Source: Nocardia vinacea
GTDB lineage: Bacteria > Actinomycetota > Actinomycetes > Mycobacteriales > Mycobacteriaceae
DNA: 64,000 nucleotides
NCBI RefSeq assembly: GCF_035920345.1
Contig: NZ_CP109149.1
Location: forward strand, 1,426,001 to 1,490,000
Direction of reading: 5' to 3'
A program made the position numbers and the translations under genes. The notes beneath the pieces are model-generated. The model saw only the letters and a list, made by a program, of their open reading frames with translations. It had not been told where the DNA came from and made no database searches. How positions within the stretch are numbered: position 1 is the stretch's first letter; every line of letters begins with the position of its first letter. Shown here piece by piece: positions 7,611 to 16,058 of this stretch.

Positions 7611-9056
7611 ATGGCAGTGACTACGCCTCCGCGCGAAATCAACAACCTGATCGGCGGTGTGCTGGTGCCCGGATCGGGCGAGGCGATTCGTGAGGTACGT
7701 GATCCGTCGACCGGCACCGTCGTAGCGCATTTCACCGAGTCGACCCGCGAGGACGCGTACCAGGCGGTCGCCGCAGCGCACGCGGCGTTCGCCGGATGGG
7801 CGGCGCACTCGCCGGGCGCTCGATCTCGCCTCCTGCTGCAACTGGCGGATCTCGTCGAGGGCAACCTCGAGGAGTTCGCCCAGCTGGAATGCCTCGACGC
7901 CGGTAAACCCATCAGCGCGGTGCGGGACGACGAGCTGCCGGGCATTGTGAACGCACTGCGGCATTTCGCCGGCGCCGGCCGGGCGCTGTCGTCGATGGCG
8001 GCCGCTGAATACAACCCCGGCAATACCAGTTTCGTGCGCCGGGAACCGCTCGGCGTCGTGGTGGGCATCACGCCATGGAACTTCCCCCTGTGGCAGGCCG
8101 TGTGGAAGTTGGCGCCCGCACTGGTCGCGGGAAATACGGTGGTACTCAAGCCCGCCGAGCTGACACCACTGGCGACAGCTCGCTTCGTGGAACTGGCGCA
8201 AACGGTATTGCCGGCCGGTGTGCTCAACATGATCAACGGCCAGGGGAGTGTGGTCGGCGATGCCCTGGTGCGTCATCCACACGTGGCGTTGGTGTCGTTC
8301 ACCGGATCCACGCCTGCGGGCCGCAGCATTGCCGCCGCTGCCGGAGCAGCGCCGAAACGCCTGGTGCTGGAACTCGGTGGCAATGCGCCGGTCATCGTGC
8401 ACGACGACGTCGACCTCGACACGGCGCTGCCGATCCTCACCAACGGCATCCTGTTCAACGCCGGCCAGGAATGCATGGCGTCGACCCGGCTGCTGGTCGC
8501 GGAGACCATCCACGATCGGTTCACCGAGGCACTCGCGGCGAGCCTGGCCTCGACGAAGGTGGGCAACGCCCACGACGAGTCCACCGTGCTGGGACCGCTG
8601 ATATCCGAACAGCAGCGGAACCGGGTCGCCCACTTGGTCGACAACCGCCCACCGCATGCTCGGGTGCTCACCGGCGGGAACATCATCGACGGTCCCGGCT
8701 ATTTCTTCGAGCCGACGCTGATCATCGGCCTGCGGCAGGGCGACGAACTGGTGCAGGAGGAGATCTTCGGTCCGGTGGCGACCGTGCAGACCTTCACCGA
8801 CGACGCCGACGCGCTGCGCAAAGCCAACGGGGTCGAACAGGGGCTGGCCGCTTCGGTGTGGACCCGCGACATCGGACGTGCGCTGCGCAATGTCAACGCC
8901 ATCGAATCGGGTGTGGTCTGGGTGAACAACCACATGGTCGTCGGTCCGGAGGGACCGCTGGGCGGATTCAAGGGGTCCGGATACGGCAAGGAAGGCGGGA
9001 CCTCCGGGCTTGCCGAGTTCACCCGCGAGAAGCACGTCATCGTCAACCTCGGATGA
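7611..9056 (+). CDS. NAD(P)-dependent aldehyde dehydrogenase
   Basis: A 481-residue ALDH-superfamily enzyme. Visible motifs: GITPWNFPLWQAVWKLAP with TVVLKPAELTP (cofactor binding), FTGSTPAGRSI, the catalytic glutamate in LELGGNAP, the catalytic cysteine in NAGQECMAS, and EIFGPVATVQTF. It resembles aminobutyraldehyde/betaine-aldehyde dehydrogenases. It would oxidise an aldehyde made in this pathway to the acid; in a hydroxyproline-type route that would be alpha-ketoglutarate semialdehyde. The RBS GAAGGGAA lies 8 bp before ATG. It sits between the permease and kinase genes on the same strand. Confidence 0.9.
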   Translation: MAVTTPPREINNLIGGVLVPGSGEAIREVRDPSTGTVVAHFTESTREDAYQAVAAAHAAFAGWAAHSPGARSRLLLQLADLVEGNLEEFAQLECLDAGKPISAVRDDELPGIVNALRHFAGAGRALSSMAAAEYNPGNTSFVRREPLGVVVGITPWNFPLWQAVWKLAPALVAGNTVVLKPAELTPLATARFVELAQTVLPAGVLNMINGQGSVVGDALVRHPHVALVSFTGSTPAGRSIAAAAGAAPKRLVLELGGNAPVIVHDDVDLDTALPILTNGILFNAGQECMASTRLLVAETIHDRFTEALAASLASTKVGNAHDESTVLGPLISEQQRNRVAHLVDNRPPHARVLTGGNIIDGPGYFFEPTLIIGLRQGDELVQEEIFGPVATVQTFTDDADALRKANGVEQGLAASVWTRDIGRALRNVNAIESGVVWVNNHMVVGPEGPLGGFKGSGYGKEGGTSGLAEFTREKHVIVNLG

Positions 9057-9071
9057 AGCTCATGACCGCCC

Positions 9072-9317
9072 ATGTCCGGTGAGATCGTCCGCCATATCCA
9101 GGTCGGCGGATGGATCCGGCGGATCGACCCGGGGTCGGGCCGGATGTCGCCCTGGGGTCGGATCACGATGGCCATCCCGTCCCGGCACGGCCCGTGCTGG
9201 CTGGTCGACCTCTACAACGGCAGCTTGGAGGTTTGGCGGATCCATGACCTCACCGTGCGATACGAGCTGCTGCCGGACCTGATGAAAGGAGAACACCGTG
9301 GCCGTCCTGGCGATTGA
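9072..9317 (+). CDS. Small hypothetical protein, 81 aa
   Basis: Fills the 241-bp gap between the aldehyde dehydrogenase and kinase genes and overlaps the kinase start by 20 bp. Codon use is like that of the neighbours (third positions mostly G or C), and the sequence looks protein-like: alternating polar and hydrophobic residues with several tryptophans (WIRRI, CWLVDLYNGSLEVWRI). No family recognised and no signal peptide. No strong ribosome binding site is visible before ATG; a start at 9062 is out of frame. The kinase RBS (AAAGGAGA) lies inside it. Real but unassigned is the better guess; a non-coding spacer is possible. Confidence 0.45.
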   Translation: MSGEIVRHIQVGGWIRRIDPGSGRMSPWGRITMAIPSRHGPCWLVDLYNGSLEVWRIHDLTVRYELLPDLMKGEHRGRPGD

Positions 9318-10725
9318 TCAAGGCACCTCGGGGACCAAGGCATTGGTCGTCGCGGATGACGGCCGACTACTGTCCGTCGCCGAAACGCCGCTTCGTCCGG
9401 ACTATCTCGACGACGGCGGAGTCGAGCAGGACCCCGCGGCATTGCTGGCCTCGGTCCTGGAGACCGGCCGCCGGGCGATCGAACAGGCAGGCACGTCCGT
9501 GTCCGCGGTCTCCCTGGCCAACCAGGGTGAATCGGTATTGGCCTGGGACCGCGACAGCGGGCGGCCGCTGAGCCCTGTCATTGTGTGGCAGGACCGCCGA
9601 GCCGACCCACAGTGCCACTCGCGTGCGCCTGATCGGCGTCGTATCGAACAGCGCACCGGTCTGGTACTCGACCCGTATTTCTCCGCGCCGAAAATGAGTT
9701 GGCTGCGGGACAACATCACCCGGCGCGGCGTCGTAACCACCACTGACAGCTGGATTGTGCACCAGCTCACCGGAGCCTTCGTCACCGACCGCACGACAGC
9801 GAGCCGATCGCTGCTCGCCGATCTGGACGACGGCGGCTGGGATGCTGAACTGCTGGAACTCTTCGGACTCGGGGACGAGGATATGCCGGAGATCCTCGAC
9901 AACGACACGATCGTCGGAGCCACCGATGCCTTCGGCGCGCCGATGGCTGTCGGCGGTCTCATCGTAGATCAACAGGCATCGCTGTTGGCCCAGCATTGTC
10001 TGGTGGCCGGCACCGCCAAATGTACGTTCGGCACAGGCGTTTTCCTGCTCGCTCATACCGGCTCGGTGCCGGTGCGGTCCGGCGTCGGTCTGACATCCTC
10101 GGTCGCCTCGGCCATCCGGAATACCACCGGGTACTGCTTGGACGGACAGGTCTATACGGCGGCTTCGGCTGTCCGCTGGCTCCAGGATCTCGGATTGATC
10201 TCCGCCCCAAGGGAACTGGACTCCGCGGCGGCCGGAGAATCCGCCGGTGCGAAATGTGTTCCCGCCTTCGCCGGGTTGGCGGCACCCTGGTGGCGAAGTG
10301 ATGCGATGGCCTCGTTCACCGGGCTCACGCTGTCCACTGGGCGCGGGCACCTGATCGCGGCGGTGTTGGAGGGGATCGCGGCCCAGACCGCCGAGCTGGT
10401 CGATTCCACCGCCTTCGATCTGGGCCGCCCGTTGTCGAGTCTGCGGGTCGACGGCGGTCTGACGTCGTCGGAGCGGCTGATGCAGGCCACCGCCGATCTG
10501 ACCCAGTTGCCGGTGGAGGTCTATCCGAACGTGCACGCCACCGCCCTGGGCGCTGCGGCGTGCGCGCGAATGGCATGGGACCAGTCGATTTCGGTCGAGG
10601 ACGCCATCGGTCCACGGGCGCCCACCCGAACCTACGAACCGCGCTGGTCACGTGGCCGCGCTACCGAGTTCCGCCAGCAGTGGAGGGCCGCCGCCGAGGC
10701 GACCCTTCCGAGAGGAGTGCACTGA
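9298..10725 (+). CDS. FGGY-family carbohydrate kinase (glycerol-kinase-like)
   Basis: A 475-residue sugar/polyol kinase with a GTG start 7 bp after AAAGGAGA. The first FGGY domain opens with LAIDQGTSGTKALVV (phosphate loop) and carries VIVWQDRR, as in glycerol kinases; the second contains FGTGVFLLAHTG, LDGQVYTAASAVRWLQDLG and LRVDGGLTSSERLMQATADL (adenosine-binding part). It phosphorylates glycerol or a related polyol with ATP. The two following genes encode flavoproteins that resemble a glycerol-3-phosphate dehydrogenase pair, which supports a glycerol-type substrate. It is joined to the next gene by a TGATG overlap. Confidence 0.87.
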   Translation: MAVLAIDQGTSGTKALVVADDGRLLSVAETPLRPDYLDDGGVEQDPAALLASVLETGRRAIEQAGTSVSAVSLANQGESVLAWDRDSGRPLSPVIVWQDRRADPQCHSRAPDRRRIEQRTGLVLDPYFSAPKMSWLRDNITRRGVVTTTDSWIVHQLTGAFVTDRTTASRSLLADLDDGGWDAELLELFGLGDEDMPEILDNDTIVGATDAFGAPMAVGGLIVDQQASLLAQHCLVAGTAKCTFGTGVFLLAHTGSVPVRSGVGLTSSVASAIRNTTGYCLDGQVYTAASAVRWLQDLGLISAPRELDSAAAGESAGAKCVPAFAGLAAPWWRSDAMASFTGLTLSTGRGHLIAAVLEGIAAQTAELVDSTAFDLGRPLSSLRVDGGLTSSERLMQATADLTQLPVEVYPNVHATALGAAACARMAWDQSISVEDAIGPRAPTRTYEPRWSRGRATEFRQQWRAAAEATLPRGVH

Positions 10726-12161
10726 TGTCCGTTCCTACCCCAGGAGCCGATTACGACATCGCGGTAGTTGGGGCCGGGATCGTGGGGTCCGCCATCGCGC
10801 GGGCACTGGCCGGATACGACCGGAGGGTCGCCCTGGTCGAAGCACGCGGCGATGTCGGTGACGGCACCAGCAAAGCGAACACCGCGCTCCTGCACACCGG
10901 CTTCGACGCCAAACCAGGAACCTTGGAATCGCGGCTGGTCCGGCGCGGATACGAATTGCTGTCGGACTATGCCGGCCGCACCGGCATCCCGATCGAACGC
11001 ACCGGAGCCCTGCTGGTCGCCTGGACCGACGAAGAGTTGGCCGCCTTGCCGGAACTGCGTGACAAGGCCGTCCGCAATGATTACCACGCCTGCGAAATCA
11101 TCGATGCCGCAGCTGTTTACGACGCGGTGCCCGCCCTGGGACCCGGTGCGCTCGGTGGCCTCACAGTGCCCGATGAGTCGATCATCTGCACGTGGACGAC
11201 CAATCTCGCGCTGGCCACCGACGCCGTTCGACGCGGGGTGAGCTTGCATACGAGTAGCCGGGTCGAGGCCGTCACTGTCGATGACTCCCGTTCCGTTCTG
11301 CATACCTCCGCCGGCCCGATCAGCACCCGCTGGGTCGTCAACGCCGCCGGACTGGGCGCCGACCACCTCGACAACGCGTTCGGATTCGACCGTTTCCACG
11401 TCACCCCGCGCCGCGGTGAGCTGTTCGTCTTCGACAAGCTCGCGCGCCCGCTGGTGGACCGCATCGTTCTTCCGGTGCCGACCGCGCTGGGCAAGGGTGT
11501 GTTGGTCAGCCCGACCATTTACGGCAATGTCATGCTCGGCCCGACGGCCGAGGACCTGACCGATCGCGATGCCACTGGTACGTCTGACAATGGCGTGGAA
11601 TTCCTGCTCGGCAAGGGCGCCAAGCTCATGCCCGCGCTTATGCGCGAAGAGGTCACGGCCATGTACGCGGGGTTGCGGGCGGCCATCGATCATCCGGACT
11701 ACCTGATCGGGCTGGACGCGGACCAGCACTACGTGGTCGTCGGTGGCATCCGGTCCACCGGACTGACCTCCGGGATGGCGGTCGCCGAATACGTCGAGAA
11801 TGCGCTGACCGATATCGGCGCCCTGGGGCCACGACGGACCGAACTTCCCGAACCGCCCCGCATGCCGAATCTCGGCGAAGCGTTTCCGCGGCCCTACCTG
11901 GACAGTGAACTGATCGCCCGGGACAGCCAGTACGGCAAAATCGTCTGCTTTTGCGAACGGGTGAGCGCTGGCGAGATCCGCGATGCCTACGACTCGACTA
12001 TTCCACCGACTGATCTGGACGGGCTACGCCGCCGCACACGCGCGATGAACGGCCGCTGCCAAGGGTTCTTCTGCGGTGCGGAAGTCACCGCGATCGTCGA
12101 ACAGCACCCGTGCGCCGGATCGACGGACGTCACCCAGACTATTAAGGAGTCCGTACGTTGA
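10725..12161 (+). CDS. FAD-dependent oxidoreductase with C-terminal BFD-like [2Fe-2S] domain (GlpA-like)
   Basis: A 478-residue flavoprotein. The N-terminal DAO fold begins IAVVGAGIVGSAIARALAGYD, with GDGTSKANTALLHTGFDAKPG as in anaerobic-type glycerol-3-phosphate dehydrogenases. The last about 60 residues hold a BFD-like cluster domain (IVCFCERVSAGEI and GRCQGFFCGAEV: C-x-C then C-x4-C). It likely oxidises the kinase product (glycerol 3-phosphate or analogue) and passes electrons to the next flavoprotein. Start chosen at ATG overlapping the kinase stop (TGATG) rather than inside the kinase gene. Similar kinase/flavoprotein/flavoprotein operons exist in Thermotoga and clostridia. D-hydroxyproline dehydrogenase subunits are an alternative. 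Confidence 0.82.
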   Translation: MSVPTPGADYDIAVVGAGIVGSAIARALAGYDRRVALVEARGDVGDGTSKANTALLHTGFDAKPGTLESRLVRRGYELLSDYAGRTGIPIERTGALLVAWTDEELAALPELRDKAVRNDYHACEIIDAAAVYDAVPALGPGALGGLTVPDESIICTWTTNLALATDAVRRGVSLHTSSRVEAVTVDDSRSVLHTSAGPISTRWVVNAAGLGADHLDNAFGFDRFHVTPRRGELFVFDKLARPLVDRIVLPVPTALGKGVLVSPTIYGNVMLGPTAEDLTDRDATGTSDNGVEFLLGKGAKLMPALMREEVTAMYAGLRAAIDHPDYLIGLDADQHYVVVGGIRSTGLTSGMAVAEYVENALTDIGALGPRRTELPEPPRMPNLGEAFPRPYLDSELIARDSQYGKIVCFCERVSAGEIRDAYDSTIPPTDLDGLRRRTRAMNGRCQGFFCGAEVTAIVEQHPCAGSTDVTQTIKESVR

Positions 12162-13501
12162 CCGCCACCGCTTCCACCCGCACCGTCATCGCTACCGACG
12201 TCGCCATCATCGGAGCGGGCCCGGCCGGATTGACGGCTGCGAAACAGTTGTGTGACAACCACTCTCGGCAGGTGCTGGTACTCGACCGGGAAGTCCGGGC
12301 CGGTGGCGTGCCACGCCATTGCGCCCACCCGGGGTACGGGATTCGCGACAGGCACACCTTCACCAGCGGGCCGGCCTACGCGGAAAGGCTTGCCGCGGAA
12401 GCGGAGTCCGCCGGAGCGGACATACTGACCGAAGCCACGGTGACGATGATCAACGACGACCGGTCGCTCGACGTCACGACGCCCCGCGGGTTGCTGCGGA
12501 TAGCGGCCCGCGCCGTAATCTTCGCGACCGGTGCGCGGGAACGGGCCCGACCGGCGCGCCTCGTCCCCGGAGACCGCCCTGCAGGTGTGTACACCACCGG
12601 CCAACTACAGCAGATGGTGCACTTGCAGCATCGCCGGGTCGGTCGCCGCGCCGTCATCGTCGGTGCCGAACTGGTGAGCTGGTCGGCGGTGCTCACCCTG
12701 CGCCACGCCGGATGCCGACCGGTTCTCATGACCAGCCAGTACTCCTCGCCGGAGTCCTACGGCGCGTTCAATTTGGCCGGACGTTCTTTCCTGCGGGTTC
12801 CGGTCGCCACCCGTACCCGGGTTGTGCGAGTCATAGGGCGAGGCATCGTCGAAGGCGTCGAGATCGAAGACCTCGATACCGGAGACCGACGTGTGATCGC
12901 CTGCGACACCGTGGTTTTCACCGGAGACTGGATCCCCGATCACGAATTGGCCCGATCAGCCGGAATCGCACTCGACCCGGCTACCAATGGGCCATTGGTG
13001 GATACCGGTCTGCGTACCAGCCAATCCGGCGTCTTCGCCGCGGGCAACGTTCTGCATCCTGTCGATACCGCTGATATCGCCGCGCTGGACGGGTCGTTCG
13101 TCGCGGACCGGGTGGCGGAGTACCTCGACGGCGCACCGTTCCCGGCGCATGGCGACGGTGCGCTCCGGATTCTGGCCGCGGCGCCGTTTCGCTGGGCCGC
13201 ACCGGGTCTGGTCCGCCCTACGGACCCGGCCCCGCCGCGCCACCGCCTGCTGCTGTGGACAGACGGGTTCGTGAGATTTCCGACGGTGACCTTGGAGCAG
13301 CAAGGATCGATCGTCGCCGCGCGGCGGGTGCCCTGGCCGGCTTCGCCCGGCCGGGTATTCCGGGTGCCCTGGTCGATCATGGACCGGATTGATCTGTCGC
13401 GAGGGCCGGTCACGGTCGGTTTGGCGGAGGCTTCGGAAGTTGCGGTGCCCGGGCCGCGCGACAGTTCGGGCGCGCTGACCGGGCGGGGTGGCGGCCGATG
13501 A
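12158..13501 (+). CDS. FAD/NAD(P)-dependent oxidoreductase (pyridine nucleotide-disulfide type)
   Basis: A 447-residue two-dinucleotide-binding flavoprotein with a TTG start overlapping the previous stop (TTGA), after AAGGAGT. FAD motif IIGAGPAGLTAAKQL; FATGARERARPARLVPGDRP is the usual ATG hinge; a second Rossmann motif at about 160-190 (RRAVIVGAELVSWSAVLTLR) has lost its later glycines; GVFAAGNVLHPVDTADIAALDG closes the FAD site. No redox-active CxxC pair, so it is an NADH-linked flavin subunit rather than a thioredoxin reductase. It probably connects the GlpA-like subunit to NAD(P). In comparable operons a cysteine-rich DUF1667 protein comes next; that partner is absent here. Confidence 0.8.
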   Translation: MTATASTRTVIATDVAIIGAGPAGLTAAKQLCDNHSRQVLVLDREVRAGGVPRHCAHPGYGIRDRHTFTSGPAYAERLAAEAESAGADILTEATVTMINDDRSLDVTTPRGLLRIAARAVIFATGARERARPARLVPGDRPAGVYTTGQLQQMVHLQHRRVGRRAVIVGAELVSWSAVLTLRHAGCRPVLMTSQYSSPESYGAFNLAGRSFLRVPVATRTRVVRVIGRGIVEGVEIEDLDTGDRRVIACDTVVFTGDWIPDHELARSAGIALDPATNGPLVDTGLRTSQSGVFAAGNVLHPVDTADIAALDGSFVADRVAEYLDGAPFPAHGDGALRILAAAPFRWAAPGLVRPTDPAPPRHRLLLWTDGFVRFPTVTLEQQGSIVAARRVPWPASPGRVFRVPWSIMDRIDLSRGPVTVGLAEASEVAVPGPRDSSGALTGRGGGR

Positions 13502-13683
13502 ACGAGCTGGATCCGGATCTGTCGAATCCGGTTACACGTCCACCGAATTCGTTGAAAGCGGGCCGCGGACCACGAGATCGGCGGCGCGCGGGTTCCGTCT
13601 CGGGATGGCGTGCGGCGGTGGAGCGTGGATTGGCCGCGCTTCTCCTCGGTCAGATCACGCTGGATCCCACCCGATACCGCTGA
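13498..13683 (+). CDS. Small hypothetical protein, 61 aa
   Basis: ATGA overlap with the preceding flavoprotein gene puts this short frame in the operon, and it ends 25 bp before a strong hairpin. The product is basic and proline-rich, with one weakly hydrophobic stretch (AAVERGLAALLLGQITLD). It has no cysteines, so it is not the DUF1667 partner found after similar flavoproteins elsewhere. It could be a genuine small coupling protein or a decayed tail. Confidence 0.35.
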   Translation: MNELDPDLSNPVTRPPNSLKAGRGPRDRRRAGSVSGWRAAVERGLAALLLGQITLDPTRYR

Positions 13684-13707
13684 CCGGACCGCCGTTCAGC
13701 CACGACT

Positions 13708-13745
13708 GTGGCCGATTCGATCGATGAGGGGATCGAATCGGCCAC
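13708..13745 (+). terminator. Terminator hairpin after the kinase/flavoprotein operon
   Basis: GTGGCCGATTCGATC pairs perfectly over 15 bp with GATCGAATCGGCCAC around the loop GATGAGGG. A long T-tract is lacking, as is common in actinobacteria. It closes the operon ending at 13501/13683 and lies just before the next operator. Confidence 0.7.
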
Positions 13746-13767
13746 TTCCATTCAGTCGACCGTCCGC

Positions 13768-13777
13768 TTGTCGACAA
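13768..13777. promoter_or_regulatory. GntR-type operator, copy 4 (TTGTCGACAA)
   Basis: Perfect TTGTCGACAA between the terminator hairpin and the DapA-family gene, 98 bp before its ATG. The AT-rich ATATGCAAAAGTGTTAATG follows directly and may hold the promoter. This copy ties the lyase gene to the same regulon as the permease and GMC operons. Confidence 0.7.
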
Positions 13778-13875
13778 TATGCAAAAGTGTTAATGTCGGA
13801 TCAGCGAGCATCTCCACGCTCGATTTGGTGGCCTGGCAGCTTGCGGCCGATTCCATCGTCAACAGAGAGAAATCC

Positions 13876-14775
13876 ATGACCAAGAAGCTGGGTGGCATTC
13901 TTGCCGCCGTATCGACACCATTCGCCGCGGACGGATCGGTCGATGAGGGGGCATTGCGCAACCACGTCGATTTCCTGATCGAAAACGGCCTGCACGGCTT
14001 GGTTCCCGGCGGAAGCACCGGCGAATTCGCGGCACTGACCCTCGCTGAGCGCAAGCGCGTCAACGAGGTCGTCATCGATCAGGCGGCCGGGCGGGTGCCC
14101 GTCGCACCGCAGACCGGTTCTACTTCGACCGCCGAAGCGGTGGAGCTGTCCAAGCACGCGGCCGATGCGGGCGCGGCCGCTGTGCTGGTGGTCCAGCCGT
14201 TTTATGAGCCCCCGACGCGGCCTGAGATCATCGAGTATTTCGCGACCGTCGGCGCGGCCGCGGGCGTGCCCGTGATCGCCTACAACCTGCCGGGCATCAC
14301 CGGTGTGAATCTCGACCGCGCTTTTTACCGTGAGCTGTTGGGCCGGACCGACGCGGTCAAGTATGTGAAGGACACGTCGGGATCCATCGAGCAGGCCTTC
14401 GACCTGATCTTCAATCTCGGTGACGCGATCGAGACCTTCGTCGGCTGGGACACGATCGTGCTGCCCGCCTTCGCCGCGGGCGCCGCGGGATCAATTTGGG
14501 GCGCGCCGAATTTCGCGCCGAAGGAGTGCGTGGCGATCTACGAACTGGCGAAACAGGGACGGCACGCCGAGGCGCTCGAGATCTTCAAGCGGTTGTGGAA
14601 CGTCCTGGACTTCCTCGGTAAGGAAGGCTATGCGGTGTCGACCAAGGCGGCTGCCAGTGCGGTCGGCATCGATCTCGGCGTACCGCGAGCGCCCTACGGT
14701 GAGCTGCCTGCCGAGAAGAAGGACGAACTGACCAAGCTCATCGCCGAAAGCGGTCTGAACTACGCGGCGAACTGA
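13876..14775 (+). CDS. Dihydrodipicolinate synthase (DapA) family lyase/dehydratase
   Basis: A 299-residue class I aldolase-fold protein. GGSTGEFAALT is the substrate carboxylate loop, YNLPGITGVN carries the catalytic tyrosine, and Lys165 in VKDTSG is the expected Schiff-base lysine. The family includes true DHDPS, 2-keto-3-deoxygluconate aldolase, 5-dehydro-4-deoxyglucarate dehydratase and pyrroline-4-hydroxy-2-carboxylate deaminase. The last two both yield alpha-ketoglutarate semialdehyde, which an ALDH such as the one at 7611-9056 could oxidise. Start chosen at ATG after AGAGAGAAA; a longer frame would run back over the operator and hairpin. Its own TTGTCGACAA site and a following terminator make it a single-gene unit. 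Confidence 0.85.
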   Translation: MTKKLGGILAAVSTPFAADGSVDEGALRNHVDFLIENGLHGLVPGGSTGEFAALTLAERKRVNEVVIDQAAGRVPVAPQTGSTSTAEAVELSKHAADAGAAAVLVVQPFYEPPTRPEIIEYFATVGAAAGVPVIAYNLPGITGVNLDRAFYRELLGRTDAVKYVKDTSGSIEQAFDLIFNLGDAIETFVGWDTIVLPAFAAGAAGSIWGAPNFAPKECVAIYELAKQGRHAEALEIFKRLWNVLDFLGKEGYAVSTKAAASAVGIDLGVPRAPYGELPAEKKDELTKLIAESGLNYAAN

Positions 14776-14862
14776 GCCCCGGTAACGCCCGGCCGTGTCG
14801 AGCTGCCGGGAGTCCATGAGCTGCACGGGTCTGTGCGGTAGTTCCTGAGAGCAGATCCGTGC

Positions 14863-14897
14863 TGAGGCCGGCGGGTTCATCGTCCCCGCCGGCCTCA
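14863..14897 (+). terminator. Terminator hairpin after the DapA-family gene
   Basis: TGAGGCCGGCGGG pairs perfectly over 13 bp with CCCGCCGGCCTCA around a 9-nt loop, 88 bp after the DapA-family stop, followed by CATCCATTTCC. It separates this gene from the proline-racemase-family gene. Confidence 0.65.
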
Positions 14898-15000
14898 TCC
14901 ATTTCCCTCGGCGCACCCGGCGACATCGAGCCGATGCCCGTGCAGCATCGTCATGGCACCGCACGTCCGTGACAAGCAAACTCAGCAACGGAGGAATTCA

Positions 15001-16029
15001 ATGCGTTGGAGCCGGGTCATCAATGTCGTCAAATGCCATGTCGGGGGCGAGATCAACAATGTGGTCACCGGCGGCATCGGGGACGTACCCGGAGCAACGG
15101 TCTTCGACAAGATGCGCTACTTCCGGGACCACCGTGACAACCTCCGGCAGTTGCTGCTGCACGAGCCGCGAGGCGCGGTGACGCATTGCGTCAACTTCAT
15201 CGTCCCGGCTACCCATCCGGATGCGCAGTTGGGGTATGTCATCGCCGAATCAGCCGAGTACCCGGTCATGTCCGGCAGCAATACGATGTGCGTGGCGACG
15301 GCGTTGCTGGAGACCGGGATGATCGAGATGGTAGAGCCGATCACCGATCTGGTGCTCGAGTCGCCGGCCGGACTGATCAAGATTCGATGCAGCTGCGAGG
15401 ACGGCAAGGTGACCGGCGTCGAATTCGAGAATCAGCCTGCTTTCGCCTACCACCTCGATGTGCCGTTGGAGCTTTCCGGCTACGGCACGATCACCGTCGA
15501 CGTCGCCTGGGGTGGAATGGCCTATGCGCTGGCCGACGCCCGACAGTTGGGGCTGGCACTCACCCCCGATGAGGCTCGTGACATCTGCGGTCTCGGCCAA
15601 AAGCTGAAAACCGCAGCAGCTGAACAGATACCGGTCGTACATCCGGAGAACCCGGAGTTCGCCGGTATCACCCAGACCGAGTTCACGGGACCGCTGTCCC
15701 GGGTCGACGGTGTGCTGACCGCGCGCAACGCGGTGGTCGTATCCCCTGGCCGACTGGACCGATCACCGTGCGGGACAGGCACTTCCGCCCGTTTGGCGGT
15801 GCTGTCGGCCAGGGGCGAGATCGCGGTAGGCGAGCAGTTCGTGCACGAGTCCATAATCGGCAGCCAATTCACCAGCTCGATCGTCCGCGACACGACGGTG
15901 GGTGCCTACCCGGCCGTCGTGCCGCGGGTGACCGGGCAGGCCTACATCACCGAACTGAGTCAGGTCGGCCTGGACCCCGCCGACCCCTTCCCGACCGGAT
16001 ACACCCTGTCCGATACCTGGCCGAATTGA
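15001..16029 (+). CDS. Proline racemase / hydroxyproline epimerase family protein
   Basis: A 342-residue member of the proline racemase superfamily. Both catalytic cysteines are present: Cys97 in SGSNTMCVATALLETG and Cys257 in DRSPCGTGTSARLAVL. Two cysteines suit a racemase or epimerase rather than a trans-3-hydroxyproline dehydratase, where one is usually replaced by Thr/Ser. The histidine often next to the first cysteine (CGH) is not there (CVA), so the substrate may differ from free proline. Start chosen at ATG 7 bp after CGGAGGA. With the DapA-family enzyme and ALDH it suggests 4-hydroxyproline breakdown to alpha-ketoglutarate, but no clear D-hydroxyproline oxidase lies next to it. Confidence 0.85.
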   Translation: MRWSRVINVVKCHVGGEINNVVTGGIGDVPGATVFDKMRYFRDHRDNLRQLLLHEPRGAVTHCVNFIVPATHPDAQLGYVIAESAEYPVMSGSNTMCVATALLETGMIEMVEPITDLVLESPAGLIKIRCSCEDGKVTGVEFENQPAFAYHLDVPLELSGYGTITVDVAWGGMAYALADARQLGLALTPDEARDICGLGQKLKTAAAEQIPVVHPENPEFAGITQTEFTGPLSRVDGVLTARNAVVVSPGRLDRSPCGTGTSARLAVLSARGEIAVGEQFVHESIIGSQFTSSIVRDTTVGAYPAVVPRVTGQAYITELSQVGLDPADPFPTGYTLSDTWPN

Positions 16030-16058
16030 AACCCCGACACGGCCCATCGACTCGCAAT

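Noticed and set aside
8636..8645. TGGTCGACAA inside the aldehyde dehydrogenase gene
   Set aside because: Resembles the GntR operator but lies inside a gene and is explained by codons for Val-Asp-Asn; not counted as a site.
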